Shown in pieces: positions 46,004 through 58,329 of a stretch of DNA of 64,000 nucleotides. The notes under the pieces are model-generated. The model searched no databases. It had not been told where the DNA came from and saw only the letters and a program-made list of their open reading frames with translations. Made by a program: the position numbers and the translations under genes. This DNA comes from Trichopria drosophilae. Taxonomy: Eukaryota; Arthropoda; Insecta; Hymenoptera; Diapriidae. Position 1 is the stretch's first letter. Every line of letters starts with the position of its first letter. Location of the stretch: the NCBI GenBank assembly GCA_030407085.1, contig CM059586.1, positions 13,596,001-13,660,000 on the forward strand. The letters are read 5' to 3'.

Positions 46004-46592
46004 TAACTGAAAAATGAAAGTATTATTTTCGGTAGCACGTCTTTATTTCACGGTCATTTGATCACACGTAAAATTATCACAATGATAAAAAATATCTCGC
46101 ATAAAATTGTAACAATTACAAAATATCACATCGACAAAATTCCACACATTTAAATATTCTTGTGGTTAAAAAAGTCATATTTGTATTAGTTGTTCATATT
46201 AAAATGACTTTACTTCATATATTCATTGATAATATATTACAAAATATCATATAGTTATATATTATGGTGGCTAAAATGATCATATTGAAAATATTATTTC
46301 ATCATATTAAAATAATATTCTGATAATCTATAATATTTTGTTTATGATTGCCACACATATTCACAGATTTATTTCCCAGACGAAATTTCCTTGTGCAGCC
46401 ATATTGTCTTAGGCATTATTAGGGGTAAGCGTAGTCTGACTGGTTAGGTTAGGTTAGTTTTAGAGCACTCATATGCTTTTGGGCATTATTAGGGATAGGT
46501 GAAGTTCCGACTGGTTACGTTAGGTTAGTTTTATTTTGTCGTGTGATTAGTTATCATGTGAAATAAAGACGTGGAGTCTTATTTTCAGGGTA
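46004..46592. mobile_element. TA-flanked MITE with about 60-bp inverted ends (589 bp)
   Basis: Left CACGTCTTTATTTCAC (46037-46052) and ATCACACG (46060) are matched inverted by CGTGTGAT (46542) and GTGAAATAAAGACGTG (46558-46573). The outer TTTTCAG/CTGAAAA words sit next to TA at both limits. The interior is extremely AT-rich with nested CATATTAAAAT inverted words, plus the tandem duplication at 46412-46550. Confidence 0.65.
46412..46550. repeat. 70-bp tandem duplication containing TTAGG words
   Basis: 'GGCATTATTAGGG' starts at 46412 and again at 46482. Both copies continue to 'CTGACTGGTTA'-like and 'GTTAGGTTAGTTTTA' sequence. The first has GGTTAGGTTAGGTTAG, three words of the insect telomere repeat TTAGG; in the second one word has changed to TTACG. 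Confidence 0.7.
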
Positions 46593-49519
46593 TAAAAAGT
46601 GTTTTATGTATACTTGCTACACCTACCTAAAAAATAAAATCTTTATTACCGGTCAGGTAATGGTCAGTGGTCAGTCACTGGGACGTCTACCTTAATTTGT
46701 TGATGTTAACCCGTGCTTGCAGGTATAATGCACTCTTATCGCACGGAACTGATCGAAGAATAAGCATCGATTCCGTGTCAGAATTCCGGAGCAAAGGATC
46801 GTAAACTAAAAAATTAACTGCAAGCTTAAAGAAACACTCATTACACGACGTAGAGAATAAGTTTGACCATTTCGATAAAGAATGTTATCGTTGGTACGTG
46901 GGATGTTATCGGCGCATTCGCACGCAATTAACGTCTCGTTTTATATGCCCCGCCTGACGAAACATCGCGTTTACGACCTGATTTATCGACATTTTAGCTA
47001 TGTAATATACGTACGTGCTCGTTTTATTAAGTGACCTCTTTTGTGATTTTCGGTCACATTCGCGTCTTAAAACGAGAGCTCTAACTCGCCATCAGCCAAC
47101 TTTCGTAATCAAGAAATAAATTATATATTCCGAGTCGTGCAGCTTACACTACGAGCGGTGATGTTTTGCACGTTGGTGCACTTGCTCAGGAAATCTTTTG
47201 TATGTTTTAAGGGATTTGTTAGACTTTGTTTCACAAATATTTACCAACCTGGAATATTGACTTCCTTTAAATTTTCAAAAGACTTCATAAATTTATATGT
47301 TCGGGACATTTTGTATTACTTTTGTTTCAAGTAATTTTCAATTCATTTTCCATGTCTTCTTCTGATTTCATTGGGCTGTACCAAAATTATACAAAATTAT
47401 ATATATATTACAAAATACTTGCTAGTTTTTAGCAAATAAACTTCCATACTAGCCAGTGTGTGGACAATTAACTTGTCCAGTTACCTATTGGAAATGTAAC
47501 AAATCGTTGGACACATTTGAGATAAATCTTTGACAGTTTCTGCCCAATTTCTAGATAGATATGTTTTGGAATATTTAAAACACATAACTTCATCAGTTTT
47601 AGCTAGTATCTGGATAGGGGTGCTCTAACGATAATCTAGAAATTGGTCAATGTTGGCAAGATATTGCATGCATATTTTGAATAACTTTTCTGAACAGTTA
47701 TTAGGCAGGACTTTTAGAAAAATATATCGACAGCTTCAATCCATTTATTTCTATCCAATATTTAGACAATTTTGTAACAAAAAGACGATTTAATGATTTG
47801 TGGCTAGTCTGTATATAGTTTCTGCGGTACATAGAGTTAAGCCAAGTAACTTAACAATTAAACTGGACTGAATTTCTACCCGGGTCTTGTCCTACCTAAA
47901 ATGAAACTAAATAACCGGATACATTTTTGAGAGATTATTTTTGTAATTTTTAAAAGTTTGACTTGAAAAATGTTGACTTTTCAAAATAAAGACTTTTCTA
48001 CAAGATGCTGAATTCGACATTAATTTCATGGCATTATTTACTAGTTAGTGCACCTTATCAATTTTCCTCATAATCTGTCGAATTTGTCCACCGTTCATAT
48101 TTTGCCTCAACAAAACAGATTATCGTCTTGGGATTTAATAATTTAAAGAACTTTACAAGAAAATTACGAGAATAATGTTTTAAATTATAATGCAATGATG
48201 ACTATGCAATATGTTTAGTTGGCTCTAAAAATCCTGAAAGACGCAAGATTTTTTTATATTAAAGAAAAAGTGTGTTTACTTTTAATTTCATTAGTCTTTA
48301 ATTGACAAATTTGTCCAATTCCTGTTATATTTTTAGGATTAGTTTTTGATCAGAAAACCTTATCTTAAAAAGTGCAATTGATTATTAAACATTTATTTTT
48401 ACAATCAGTTTTAGTATTCATAGTTTTATCGTTTTTAATAATTATAGTTAATCAATATTTGAGAAAAAAATCCTGTGACTTTGTCATTAATGCATTTAAC
48501 TGCCAAAAAATTTCAAAGAAAAAAATGGTGTTTTTGATTTTTCAACAAATGGTCGCCATTTTGTAAATTTTTTACAATTGTGGAAAATTTAATACAGGAT
48601 TCGAGAGAGCATTGAAAATGCTACATAAGTCAAGAGAAAATATAACAAAATATTTATTTTCGATGAAATGACAGCTCTTTGAAAAAAATGTATGATTATA
48701 TTTTCGTGAAAACGGTATTTTTACTCCAGGATGCACATGCTCATAATTCCTAAACAAACAAATTTTTGCATAAATATTAGCTATACATCATTACACTAAA
48801 TATTTTCATTTATTCTCAAAAATAAAGAAAATTTCGAGACGCTACCTGCAAATTTTGAAAAATTTGAGCTGAATTCGTTCTAAAATCATACTTTGTTTAC
48901 TGATTATATGTTATTTATATAAATTAAGTAGATATACCCAAGAAATTATATCTTTTCAACAGTATAGTAACATCATATTGAATTACTTTATCATAGAATG
49001 TTATGTGGTCATTTCAAAATCAAACGTTTAAAAATTATTCAAAAAAGAAATTCGAGTTAAAATTGTCATAGTTAGTTAATTAAGTTTTAATACAAGTACA
49101 GAGAATAATTAAATTTTAATGATCAGAAATGTGTTATTTACTTTTCTTATTGAATTTGATAAGATAGTTTTTTTTACACTTAATTTTTAAATTAATTTTA
49201 TAATGTAAATATAACTAACAGTAAGTTAGTGTGTTTCTTCCGAAATTAATTAACCGATAAAAAGGCTAATTGAAGATATTTTCACCGCGGTCCAAAAAAT
49301 CTTATTATTCTTCATGTTTTCTAGTTTTATAATTTTAATAATTATTATCTAAATAATTTTAGCTGTAGGAATTTGTTTTGGAAGGACAATATGTTTGTAG
49401 CCACTAAAAAAGATTAGTAACTAAATCATAACACTAGAAATAATTTCCTTGTAAAAAATTAATGCATTAGTTTTTAAAATATATCAATTTTGAAACTAGA
49501 AATATAAAAGTTAGCCAGC
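46593..49519. other. Non-coding stretch
   Basis: 46690-47160 is mildly GC-richer and non-repetitive, with three GGTCAG words at 46653-46678. From 47170 the sequence is AT-rich with short unrecognised frames. Confidence 0.45.
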
Positions 49520-49661
49520 CCCACGGGCACGAAGAACCCAAATGTTTCTAAAACGTTTTTAGAATGTTCCAGAAACATTCCTAAAACGTTTTATGTCTGC
49601 AACTTTTACGGAACGTTTTATAAACGTTTTAGAAACATTTGGGTTCTTCGTGCCCGTTGGG
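49520..49661. mobile_element. Highly symmetrical MITE (142 bp)
   Basis: CCCACGGGCACGAAGAACCC on the left is matched inverted on the right with one change (GTT for GTG near the edge). Pairing continues through 'AAATGTTTCTAAAACGTTTT' to about 50 bp per arm. AAACGTTTT words recur in the centre. So little divergence between arms suggests recent insertion or a constrained hairpin. No target duplication is certain. Confidence 0.85.
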
Positions 49662-50083
49662 AGACTATAACCCCAGTTTTCCCCACTCCGCATCTGTTTG
49701 TGTCTAAAATATTTTCGTTTTTTTTAAATATATTTTTCGTCTTCTTAAAGTGAAACAATAATAATCAGATGTCATGAGAAAAAGATTTTTTATGAATGAT
49801 AAAGGTGTATAAAATAGGTTATGTTGTATATGCGGCAACCAATATCGAGAGTTGCCGAATATTTCCGATGATAGTCGAATCGCTAATGTATCATACATTT
49901 GCAAGTTTCTCAACATAGAAACGTAAACAATACAATTAGATGTATCCGACTACAAAATACAAATGTCTTGTTCATGATCAACAAACGGAAATAATGTCTC
50001 AAATTTACATACGCTTTGTATCATTGGTAAAACTTTTAACAGTTTTTGTTATAGGCGTTAAATTGAACATTATTTTCTAGAGA
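49662..50083. other. AT-rich non-coding spacer
   Basis: Nothing recognisable. Confidence 0.45.
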
Positions 50084-50300
50084 TGTACGTCCACTATACA
50101 ATCCAAATCTGTACATGCATTGAACGTCCTTTTTATAACCATAGATATGCCATGGTATCTGGACCAAAAGTGGACATGAATGGACGTAAAGTAGGTGACA
50201 CATAATGTACGTTCATAACTGGACCCCCAGTAGACGTCCTTAGGACGGTCATATTTGATCCATGGATGAATGGACGTAAAGCAGACTGCCCTTGGACGAC
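50084..50300. repeat. Cluster of GGACGT words
   Basis: ATGAATGGACGTAAAG occurs at 50176-50191 and 50266-50281, 90 bp apart. Further ACGTCC/GGACGT words lie at 50087, 50127 and 50235-50247 (CGTCCttaGGACG, a palindrome). It directly precedes the TTAA element at 50327 and may be an internally repetitive MITE with unclear ends. Confidence 0.5.
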
Positions 50301-50326
50301 TAGTGATATTTGGAATATTACTTTTT

Positions 50327-50485
50327 TTAACCCTTAATCCCGACGCTTGGGTCGTTTTCGACCCAGAGAAAATTAAAATTGTACTCCATAAATTGCACAA
50401 CTGTAAGCATTTTCAACCGGCAGGATATATTTGACCGAGGTAGTGGAGGAAAATCCTTAAAATAGCCGTCGGAATTAAGGGTTAA
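50327..50485. mobile_element. Minimal TTAA-flanked element with palindrome (159 bp)
   Basis: Left TTAACCCTTAATCCCGACG matches inverted right TTAACCCTTAATTCCGACG with one change. Directly inside the left repeat is TGGGTCGttttCGACCCA (50348-50365). The right end has no palindrome. It has the same plan as the 10550 and 39898 elements at the smallest size seen here. Confidence 0.82.
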
Positions 50486-50567
50486 TTTACAAGAAAAACG
50501 TTAGAGAATTTCACCATTTTGTAGTCACCATTTTAAATTTTGAAAAAAAACACAAATTCGTAATCAT

Positions 50568-50733
50568 CCGTACAGCACATTCTCCTGAGGAGGTCCTCAG
50601 AAGTTCCTCGTGACCTCTAAATGTCCTCGTTTATGGTTCTGTTAATATCCTCAGGACTTGGAGCACGTAATAGACCAATCAAAGTGGGCTTCCTAAGAAA
50701 CTCCAGAGGATGACGTCAGGGTGTGCTGTACGG
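50568..50733. mobile_element. MITE with GTACAGCACA ends (166 bp)
   Basis: CCGTACAGCACA at the left is matched exactly inverted as TGTGCTGTACGG at the right. The interior is rich in CCTCAG/GAGGA words. TCA borders both sides (one extra T at the left), suggesting a 3-bp target duplication. It has inserted inside a copy of the dispersed module ('aattcgtaatca' before, 'tcagctgcc' after). Confidence 0.75.
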
Positions 50734-50859
50734 TCAGCTGCCACAATTACCTCTGTATATCAACTTTCAATTTTCATGAATTTTCTCATTTTATTTAACA
50801 TTTTCGAACAAAGATTTTCATTTTGAAGAAAAAACAATATATTTAACAATTCTCGAGCG

Positions 50860-51290
50860 GACTAGTCGGATCAATCTGCATCATTCACGAGTTGGTTCTT
50901 TCCCTTTAGCTATATTCACGGTCTCGGCTGCTTTTCCCTACTGCTATTTCACTCGTATATCATTTTCTTTTCTTTTTCCTCAATCCCTGTGAACGACGCG
51001 GTTCTGCGCTTCAGCGGTGACCCTATGGGGGAGAGCAGGAGGGCCCCGGGTCGCCGTATCTTCTCTCCCCCGTGGTAACTGTCTGCGTTTTTCACCGGCT
51101 CGAGATTTTATTCGCCTGCAACGCCGCGAAATTAAGCCGTTTTGAGATATTTATGAATGGAAACGCGCACGCCAGAAGGAACAAAGGCGCGACAAGAGTC
51201 CCTCACTCCAATCGTACATCTACGCACTTCCTGCTGCGAGTTTTAACTTATACGCGTGCAAGAAGATAGAGGGATATACGAAATTATCCT
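50860..51290. other. GC-richer block
   Basis: CG-containing and non-repetitive, with 'gggggagagcaggagggccccgggtcgccg' around 51025. A 65-codon plus frame (51072-51269) is not recognised. Candidate regulatory island. Confidence 0.35.
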
Positions 51291-51639
51291 GCGATGGTGC
51301 AGCCAAAAATCTTTTTGGTGTCATCAAAATTTAGATTTTTTAAGGTTTCTATTTATACACGTGACGTGGGGCCAAACATCAGCCGTTTCGCTTTTTTTTA
51401 CGTTCAGTTCTGGTTGAGTTCTCTAATTACGAACTCCTGGTAAATATGATCTAACATACTCTGAGCCTGTTGCAAGAAGAACAAAATGATTTATATGTGC
51501 CTTACAAATATTAAAAATTTTAATAAAAGACGTGAATTAATAGTTTATAGTTTTAAATTTAATAATTAAAGACATAACGTAGGTATAGCAGGTTTTTATT
51601 ACTTTCATTTAATTTTTCTTTTTTTTTTTAATATTTTAA

Positions 51640-52510
51640 GGTCGCTGATTAGGAATCTAACCTCAGAATTTGAAAATTGAAAAATAATTTACCTTAACTT
51701 TCCTGTTGAAATTTAATGTATATATAAATAAATCAAATTAAAATGAACTGAATTTTGAAAATCTGACATTAAATTCGTAATCAGTTACCTCAAAAACAAT
51801 AGTACTGAAACTTTCGAAAATAAAAATGACATTGGTTAGCTATTTGCATCCACCATCTTTAGTTTATGAAAAAGGAAACCAAATTCGTAGTCAACGACCT
51901 CAGAAACAATTATATATCAAGTTTCAACACAATTCAAAAGATGTTTTAATTTATTGGGAGCCATTTTGGATCAGCCATTTTGGATCAGCCATTTTCAATG
52001 TTCTTAAATTGATATAAAATTAGCATGGAATTGAAATCTTGTTTTTCTGACAATCATTTAAGAAACGTAGTACATAAGGGTTTTCGGGGTCGTTGAATTT
52101 AAATGTTACGTTCAAATTAACAAAATTATGACCGCCATTTTAAATATTTGTAATTTTGACGTGAAACTAGAACAATTTGAACCACAAATTTTTTACGATA
52201 TTGAATTTTCATGAACATTGATCTACAAGAGTTTTCGAGGTCGCTAACTATAAGTATCCGTTTTCGGGATTTGAAAATTCAAAATGGCGAATCTAGCATG
52301 GCGGACGGAATAACAAAATGCCAATCAAAATGATTATAACCCAGTATTTTAATGTTATCGAGATATACGACCTTGAAACCGTTACTGAGTTTTAAAAATT
52401 CAAAACGAGTTTTGAAAATTTTCTTTATTTTGTCGATCATAACGGATCCGCCGTTTTGTTATTGAATTGTTAAAAACCGATGACGATTTCATATTTAGTG
52501 ACCTCAGACG
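51640..52510. repeat. Array of diverged dispersed modules
   Basis: At least six module copies in both orientations. Landmarks are 'ggtcgctgattaggaatct' (51641), 'aattcgtaatcagttacctc' (51774), 'aattcgtagtcaacgacctc' (51883), 'cggggtcgttgaattt' (52086) and 'gaggtcgctaactataag' (52239), with 'aatggcgaatctagcatggcggacgg' between. A 14-bp tandem GCCATTTTGGATCA lies at 51960-51998. No terminal repeats or genes. Confidence 0.65.
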
Positions 52511-53973
52511 CTCTTATTTATTAATTTTCAAATGCAGGTCATTTAACAGTAACAATATGTCATCATTGTCAAAGAATTGAAAAGCGATGTTGAGAATCCA
52601 AAAATAATGTCATTAGAAAAAAATAAATAAGTTAAAAAATCGAATTAGTAAGAAGTATGGTACGACAGGAGTAATCAAATTTTGAAAATAAAGTAAAGAA
52701 ATAAAGTAGTGATAGTTAGAAATAACAAAAAGTAGAAATTGTAACAAAAATCTTGATCCATACAGAAAATTTGGAATAGTTTCTAAAAATCATGAATGTA
52801 CAGAATGGACAAATTTACTGTTGTTAAAAATATCGCATTTTTTCAGAAAAAGATTAAAAATGTACAATACCACACAGTTGAAACGAAAATAGAAATAGGT
52901 TAAAAGAAACAAGTATAAGAGAAGAAAGACAGATGTAGTTGTAAGTCTCAGGAGGTTCTCAGAGTCTTTGCAATTTATGATGGCTAATCCTCGCCATTTT
53001 GTACTTTCCGTGGCGCAAGAGAGAAAGGGAAGACTAATTCAGAAAAAGAGAGAAAGCAACATAAAATGGAGGTCATCTTATGGAACAAGAAAGAGATGTA
53101 GATAAAGGAAGAAATCAAACTTGAGAGATGTCTCATCGGAAGATTCCTCTACCCAACAATCTTTGGCAAATACCGAATTTACAAAAAATATATCACATCG
53201 CGACTTCTGAATTCGAATGCAGATTACAATCATTCACGGTAGCTTGGGGCTAATTTCTATCATTTAACGACCTTACTTAATGGACGATATCAATGATTCT
53301 CCCATACCATTTTGAATGCCAGCGTTTAAATTACCATCCAACAACGACCTATCGTTTGCGAAATGGCATTTCACCCATTCCCTTTTCATATATGAAATCT
53401 TCTTTTTTTTAACACATACACAAGCGCATTTATATATACACGCAAGTATTCACCATGAAACGAGGTGAGGGCGAATGTCGGATAAAAGTGCGCTTTTTCA
53501 CCACCCGGTAATGCATGCGGTAAAACGCCTGGAATATTTATGCCGCAGTGGAGAAAAGTTATTGCGCTCGGAGGATATTGTGCCTTCGTTGTGGGCGTGC
53601 GCAATTAAATCGAGCGAAACGAAAAGACGCCGCCAAGTATGCACGGACGGAATGCTCCTTTTTTACTCGTCCTTTGAGGTAGCAATGAATTATTATATCA
53701 GACTTGCATAAAGAAACTGCAAAAGTGATCGAATTATGACTATTCGGTTTATTTCGTAAGTAAAATCGTTAATTCCATTTGATTTATGATTTTGATCCAT
53801 TTGATTTATGATGAACTTATTCTAGAAACAGATTTAAATTGGGAGTCTCCTAAGTTATTTTTTGTTTTCCACTTCTTATTTAGACCTGTCTAGACGATCT
53901 AAAACTAAAAACAAACCGTGACTCAACCGGTCATAAGTATGTAAAGTAATCCCCCACCGATATAGATGGCGCG
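52511..53973. other. Non-coding stretch with a mild GC-richer core
   Basis: 53120-53720 is less AT-rich and non-repetitive; a 78-codon plus frame (53475-53711) and a 72-codon minus frame overlap there and are unrecognised. CCATTTGATTTATGAT is duplicated at 53775 and 53797. Confidence 0.4.
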
Positions 53974-54303
53974 AACTTCTGAATTGAAATGTGTGACTGG
54001 AACGCTGTCATAATATTGGCTACTTCGACATATGTTTCGTCTACACTTCTCAGTTCATTCCAAGTTGGTCACGGCCGATTACATTTTGAGAGCACTGGAA
54101 TTAATTTTTGAGCTATGCGAAACAGTGGTTAGTTTATTTTTTTAAAAGAAAAATCGAAATGTTCGTCTTTTCTTTTATTATTTATGGGATGGAAGCCTCA
54201 TCCGGACATTATCGTAGTAGAGAAAAGTGACCCTATACCGTCTGAATTGATAATGGTGAGACTGGAACGCTGTCATAATATTGCCAATTTGGGTATAGGT
54301 TCC
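53974..54303. repeat. Direct repeat pair about 265 bp apart
   Basis: An exact 24-base match (starting GACTGGAACGCT, ending CATAATATTG) lies at 53995-54018 and 54260-54283. Weaker similarity extends on both sides ('tctgaattgaaa' before; 'tatgtttc' or 'ataggttcc' after), so roughly 60 bp is duplicated. The left copy is preceded by 'tatagatggcgcgaac'. Could be the two ends of a small retro-type element or a local duplication. Confidence 0.6.
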
Positions 54304-55665
54304 ATATATACGTCTCTTTTTATCTTTGCACTAAAATGCTCGCGTTTTTATTAATTCTTATTAAAAAATTATGTTTTTAAAAATAAAGTAACTATCATAA
54401 AATCTAATCTCAAAATAAACTGGAAATTAAAAAAAATAAATAAGCCGCTGATTAAAATTAATTTTAATGATATTACAAAGAATACATAAAAACTGAGGTT
54501 TAATAAGTTTATAAAAGTATAAAAAAGTGGTACACTTGATGAATTAAAGATGGTTAGAAATAAATGAAATTTCTGTTATCAAACTTCTTAAAGCCACTTT
54601 CAAATGCATTACTATAAAAGATAATCTCCTGGCATTAAAGTAGTTTTACATTTCAGAGATATTTTTTCATTTAAAACTGGAGTAGTCATACGCGAGGTAA
54701 TGAAATTGAATATTATTATTCCCCGGTTACAGTCCCATAACCTAGGTTAATGTGGAATTTATGCTTTCGTAAGACATCATTTCAACACTTTTTTTAAGGT
54801 GTTTTTTTAATACCATAAGACATATTCCTTTATACAAAGTTGACATTTATGTCAATAATTCAATTAACAATTAAAAATTAAAAATAAAATGCTTTTTATG
54901 TATACTCAGCCAGGACATTCCATTACAGTTAATAATTTTAATCGCTAGGATTAAATATAAATTTCTAGAAATTATTAAAATTACAAATGTGACTTCACAC
55001 TCAGTAATAAATTGCCAGGTAAACGTCGCAATTAAAAAAAAATCGCTTGAGCCAAATGTCGCGTTTGACTGTAATTTCCGCATTTATAACTTCCACAAAT
55101 AAGCCGTCAAGTACTCAACGCATGTAACGATCATTTTACGACTCAGTGAACGTCGGGGATGAAAATGAAGAAGAAATCAGCATATTTGTAATGATCAAAG
55201 CTTCGCATTTTAATTACGTTAATGTTTAGCAACTAGTAACACATATTTTTTCGAATTTAATGTAGGATGAACAAGCGATGAGAAATTTGATGCGTGGTTT
55301 GCGTTAGTCATACTCACGATATAGTACTTAAAAGCTTTTGAAATTATCGGAATCAATGTTACGTGGAAATCGTCATCAAGATGTAAATTTAATCGTCTTT
55401 GTTTGATTTAATAATAAACCGATCAGTTATAAGTTTATCTTTAGGTAGTTGATAATCAGTAACTTTAGAATCTGTTTAATGTTCGATTTTATGAAATTAA
55501 AATTAATTATTCAACGAAAAAAAGGATTGATTTAACGAAAACTAGTTAGTAAAATCTTAATTAGCAAATTTTAGTATATATCAAATGTGGATCAACCAAC
55601 TATTTTACACTGGTTTAGCAGTTAATTATGAAAAATAAGTAGTTATAAATAATTTCATTTTAAAA
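54304..55665. other. AT-rich non-coding stretch
   Basis: Nothing recognisable apart from a 70-codon minus frame without a domain. Confidence 0.45.
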
Positions 55666-55855
55666 TACACTGAAAAATGTTTTTAGTAAATTTAACTAAA
55701 TGAGTTATCCACCGGCAACTAAATCTTTAGTAGTTTAAATACCTACATTTCCTTACCCTGACAACATTTTACGTAATCCAACTTTTACATTTAAAAAAAA
55801 AACTAGAAATTCCACCATTAGTGAGTTCAGTCAAATTTACCAAGTCCTCAGTGTA
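55666..55855. mobile_element. Short TA-flanked MITE (190 bp)
   Basis: TACACTGA at the left is matched inverted by TCAGTGTA at the right. The interior has ACTAAAT/TTTAGT words and 'atccaccggcaac', resembling the hairpin at 25530-25589. The inverted end is short, so the call is moderate. Confidence 0.45.
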
Positions 55856-57189
55856 TAAGATATTAGGTACGTAATATAAAATTTGCAATTAAAAGACTAG
55901 ATTTTTTAATAACAATTTAATATATTTTATGAATTTAAAATTTCATGGGCTTTACGTAGCTCCTACATTCCGATAGAGGGCTACGGTTCAATTCTCATTT
56001 GCCGCAAGTGCCTGACATCCGCAGTTTATGTTATATAGTTTAGTGAGTGTATTTACAAGTGTTATGTTGTATATACTACACTGAAGCTGGTTAGATAAAT
56101 TCTTTATATAAATTGTAGGTATAAATATATGAAGATGTGCAAAAAATTGAGTCTTACAACAATAAAATATACGTTATTCCAATTTTCATAGGGATATTAT
56201 TAAACTATCAAGAAAGTTGCATGAATGAAGTAACTAAATTAAATAGTAATTGTAACTGTTGTCTAGCAGCTACATTAATAAGTACAGTAATTTAGATCAC
56301 TAAATAATACAGGCTCGATTCATTTTTGAACAAATCAAAAATGTTATTACAACTATCGTAAAGCAGTCTTCATAAATGTTATTGTTATTTTAATTGATTA
56401 TACCAAATATTTGTTTTTAGTAGCAATCATTTTCTTAATCAAAGAAAAATACAATTACTAATCATTTAATTTATTTAACTGTAGACGAATTAAAAATATT
56501 TCAAGTGAATCACAATAATTATGAAGTTGGTTATTTGTTCTATTTCTTATTCATATTTTAGTTTATTAGTTTCATAGTTAGTTTAAGGATTTTTATTTTT
56601 TTATGCGTATTGTGTGCAAATGTTATTTCATCAACATTTTGCACTAAAAAAGTAGACAAACATAACAGACAAAAGCAATATCAACGAAGTATAACACTAA
56701 CTGAAATAATAAATTAAAGAATCATTTTAATTGCTGAAAATACTGAATGAAATTTACATTAATGAAAACGAGCTGTTCAAGAAGAGATGTAACTTGACTA
56801 ACGCTTATCGCTGAGGAAGTTTAACATATCGGGTTTTTTAGAGCACTAGTTCAATTCGAAACCATAATCATTGATATCATTGTCGGTGGTTATGAAACAC
56901 AACTTGCCATTCTCGAGACAGTTATTCATTAATAAATGTGGTAATAAAATCGATTGATAAATTTCTAACGGATTCTGCCATTCTCAGAAACATGACATAC
57001 TAGTACAGGTCATTATTAGAAAACATGACAACTTTAGACTGCGTATTTTTGTTCATGATTGCACTAATATTCGGGTCGTGAAAAATAAACAGATGCTTTG
57101 GAAAAATCAAACTATTGGTCATAATTAACGCGTCCGATTTAAGTGGGAATTACGGAAGTGTTTAACATTGTATTTAAGTCAAAATGTAT
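55856..57189. other. AT-rich non-coding stretch
   Basis: 'GGCTACGGTTCAATTCTC' at 55980 weakly recalls a tRNA B box; no tRNA fold is visible. Otherwise nothing. Confidence 0.45.
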
Positions 57190-57440
57190 TTAATATTGCT
57201 GATTAAGAATCTGAGCTCAGATTTTGTGAATTAAAAATGGCAGATTCAATATGGACGTCAAAAAGTTACCCATTACAAGAATCAAATGAAACTGCATATT
57301 GGAGGGTTTTTTGGATCACTGCCTACTAATCCGAAATTCTGATATTGAAATTTCAGTTTGTCTGATTTAGAGTTTATAAAGAGAGTTCAAATTCTTAATC
57401 AGCGACTTCAAAATAACCCGAGTACCCATTTTTAGAGATA
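57190..57440. repeat. Dispersed module, two facing copies
   Basis: 'ttgctgattaagaatctgagctcagatttt' and 'aaaaatggcagattcaatatgga' on the plus strand face 'aattcttaatcagcgacttc' on the minus strand, with diverged sequence between. Confidence 0.55.
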
Positions 57441-58329
57441 GAGCTAATAATATGTCCTTTAAGAAGGCACCGAGAGATCGTTGATATTCAGAACTTTACA
57501 AAACCACTCAAATATATGAAATCTCAAGAAACTGGTATTTTTGAAACTTTTTCGGTCTCACTATAATTAATTACTTTAATTTAGAATTAAACTGCTCAAT
57601 ACTAATCCATTTGTCATTAACTTTCTCCTCTAATGCAATCTTGTTTTCCATTATGAGTGCCGATTTTCATTCGCCATTTGATGTAAATACCTCGCGAGTT
57701 CATTTAGGGGTTAGAACGCCATCTAGTTTCTCCAGATGAAACTGAAACATGTAAACCGTGTCTCGCTGTCACAAAAAAAAACAGTTGAAATGAGAGGGCT
57801 TTAATACAAGTATGACTTATTAAACACCCCTTTTTTCTGTCAATCTTATATAAAATTTCTTCTAGAGATTTCTTTGCATATTTTGGATTTCTAAAAAGAG
57901 ATCTGGAGGATCTAGATGTTCATTCTTGTTTCGTAAAGACCAATAATTAAATAATAATTTAAAAAATATTAATATAACTTAAATCATTTTTTTAACTAAC
58001 ATAATTAAGGCATATTTACATAATTTCATATTTGTTCATGGATAACAATTGTCTTGCCAATTTTACTGGCTCAGATGATAATTTAGGGATAGACGTTCGT
58101 TATTTGAAAACCTTTTTTTCAAGTTTCTAAAATGGATGAACATCATTTTTCCATGTTTTTTTCACCCAGCACACGAATCTGTTATCCAAAATGGTCCATG
58201 ACGTCAGGATTCACTAACTGCAGATCAAATTTCCCAAAAGTGGCTATTTTTGCCATTTTCGGGAATTTTTTCTTGAAGACCGACATTTGTTCATTAATTG
58301 TCTCTATTAGCTTCATATAATGTACATAC
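57441..58329. other. AT-rich non-coding stretch
   Basis: Nothing recognisable; a 62-codon frame at 58132 has no domain. Confidence 0.45.

Noticed and set aside
46433..46446. 14-base match (inverted) between the solitary TTAA end at 14688 and 46433
   Set aside because: Matches of this length are expected by chance in a window this large, and the contexts differ.
46441..46460. Possible telomere or subtelomere
   Set aside because: Only three TTAGG words, inside a duplicated segment of a MITE; no array.
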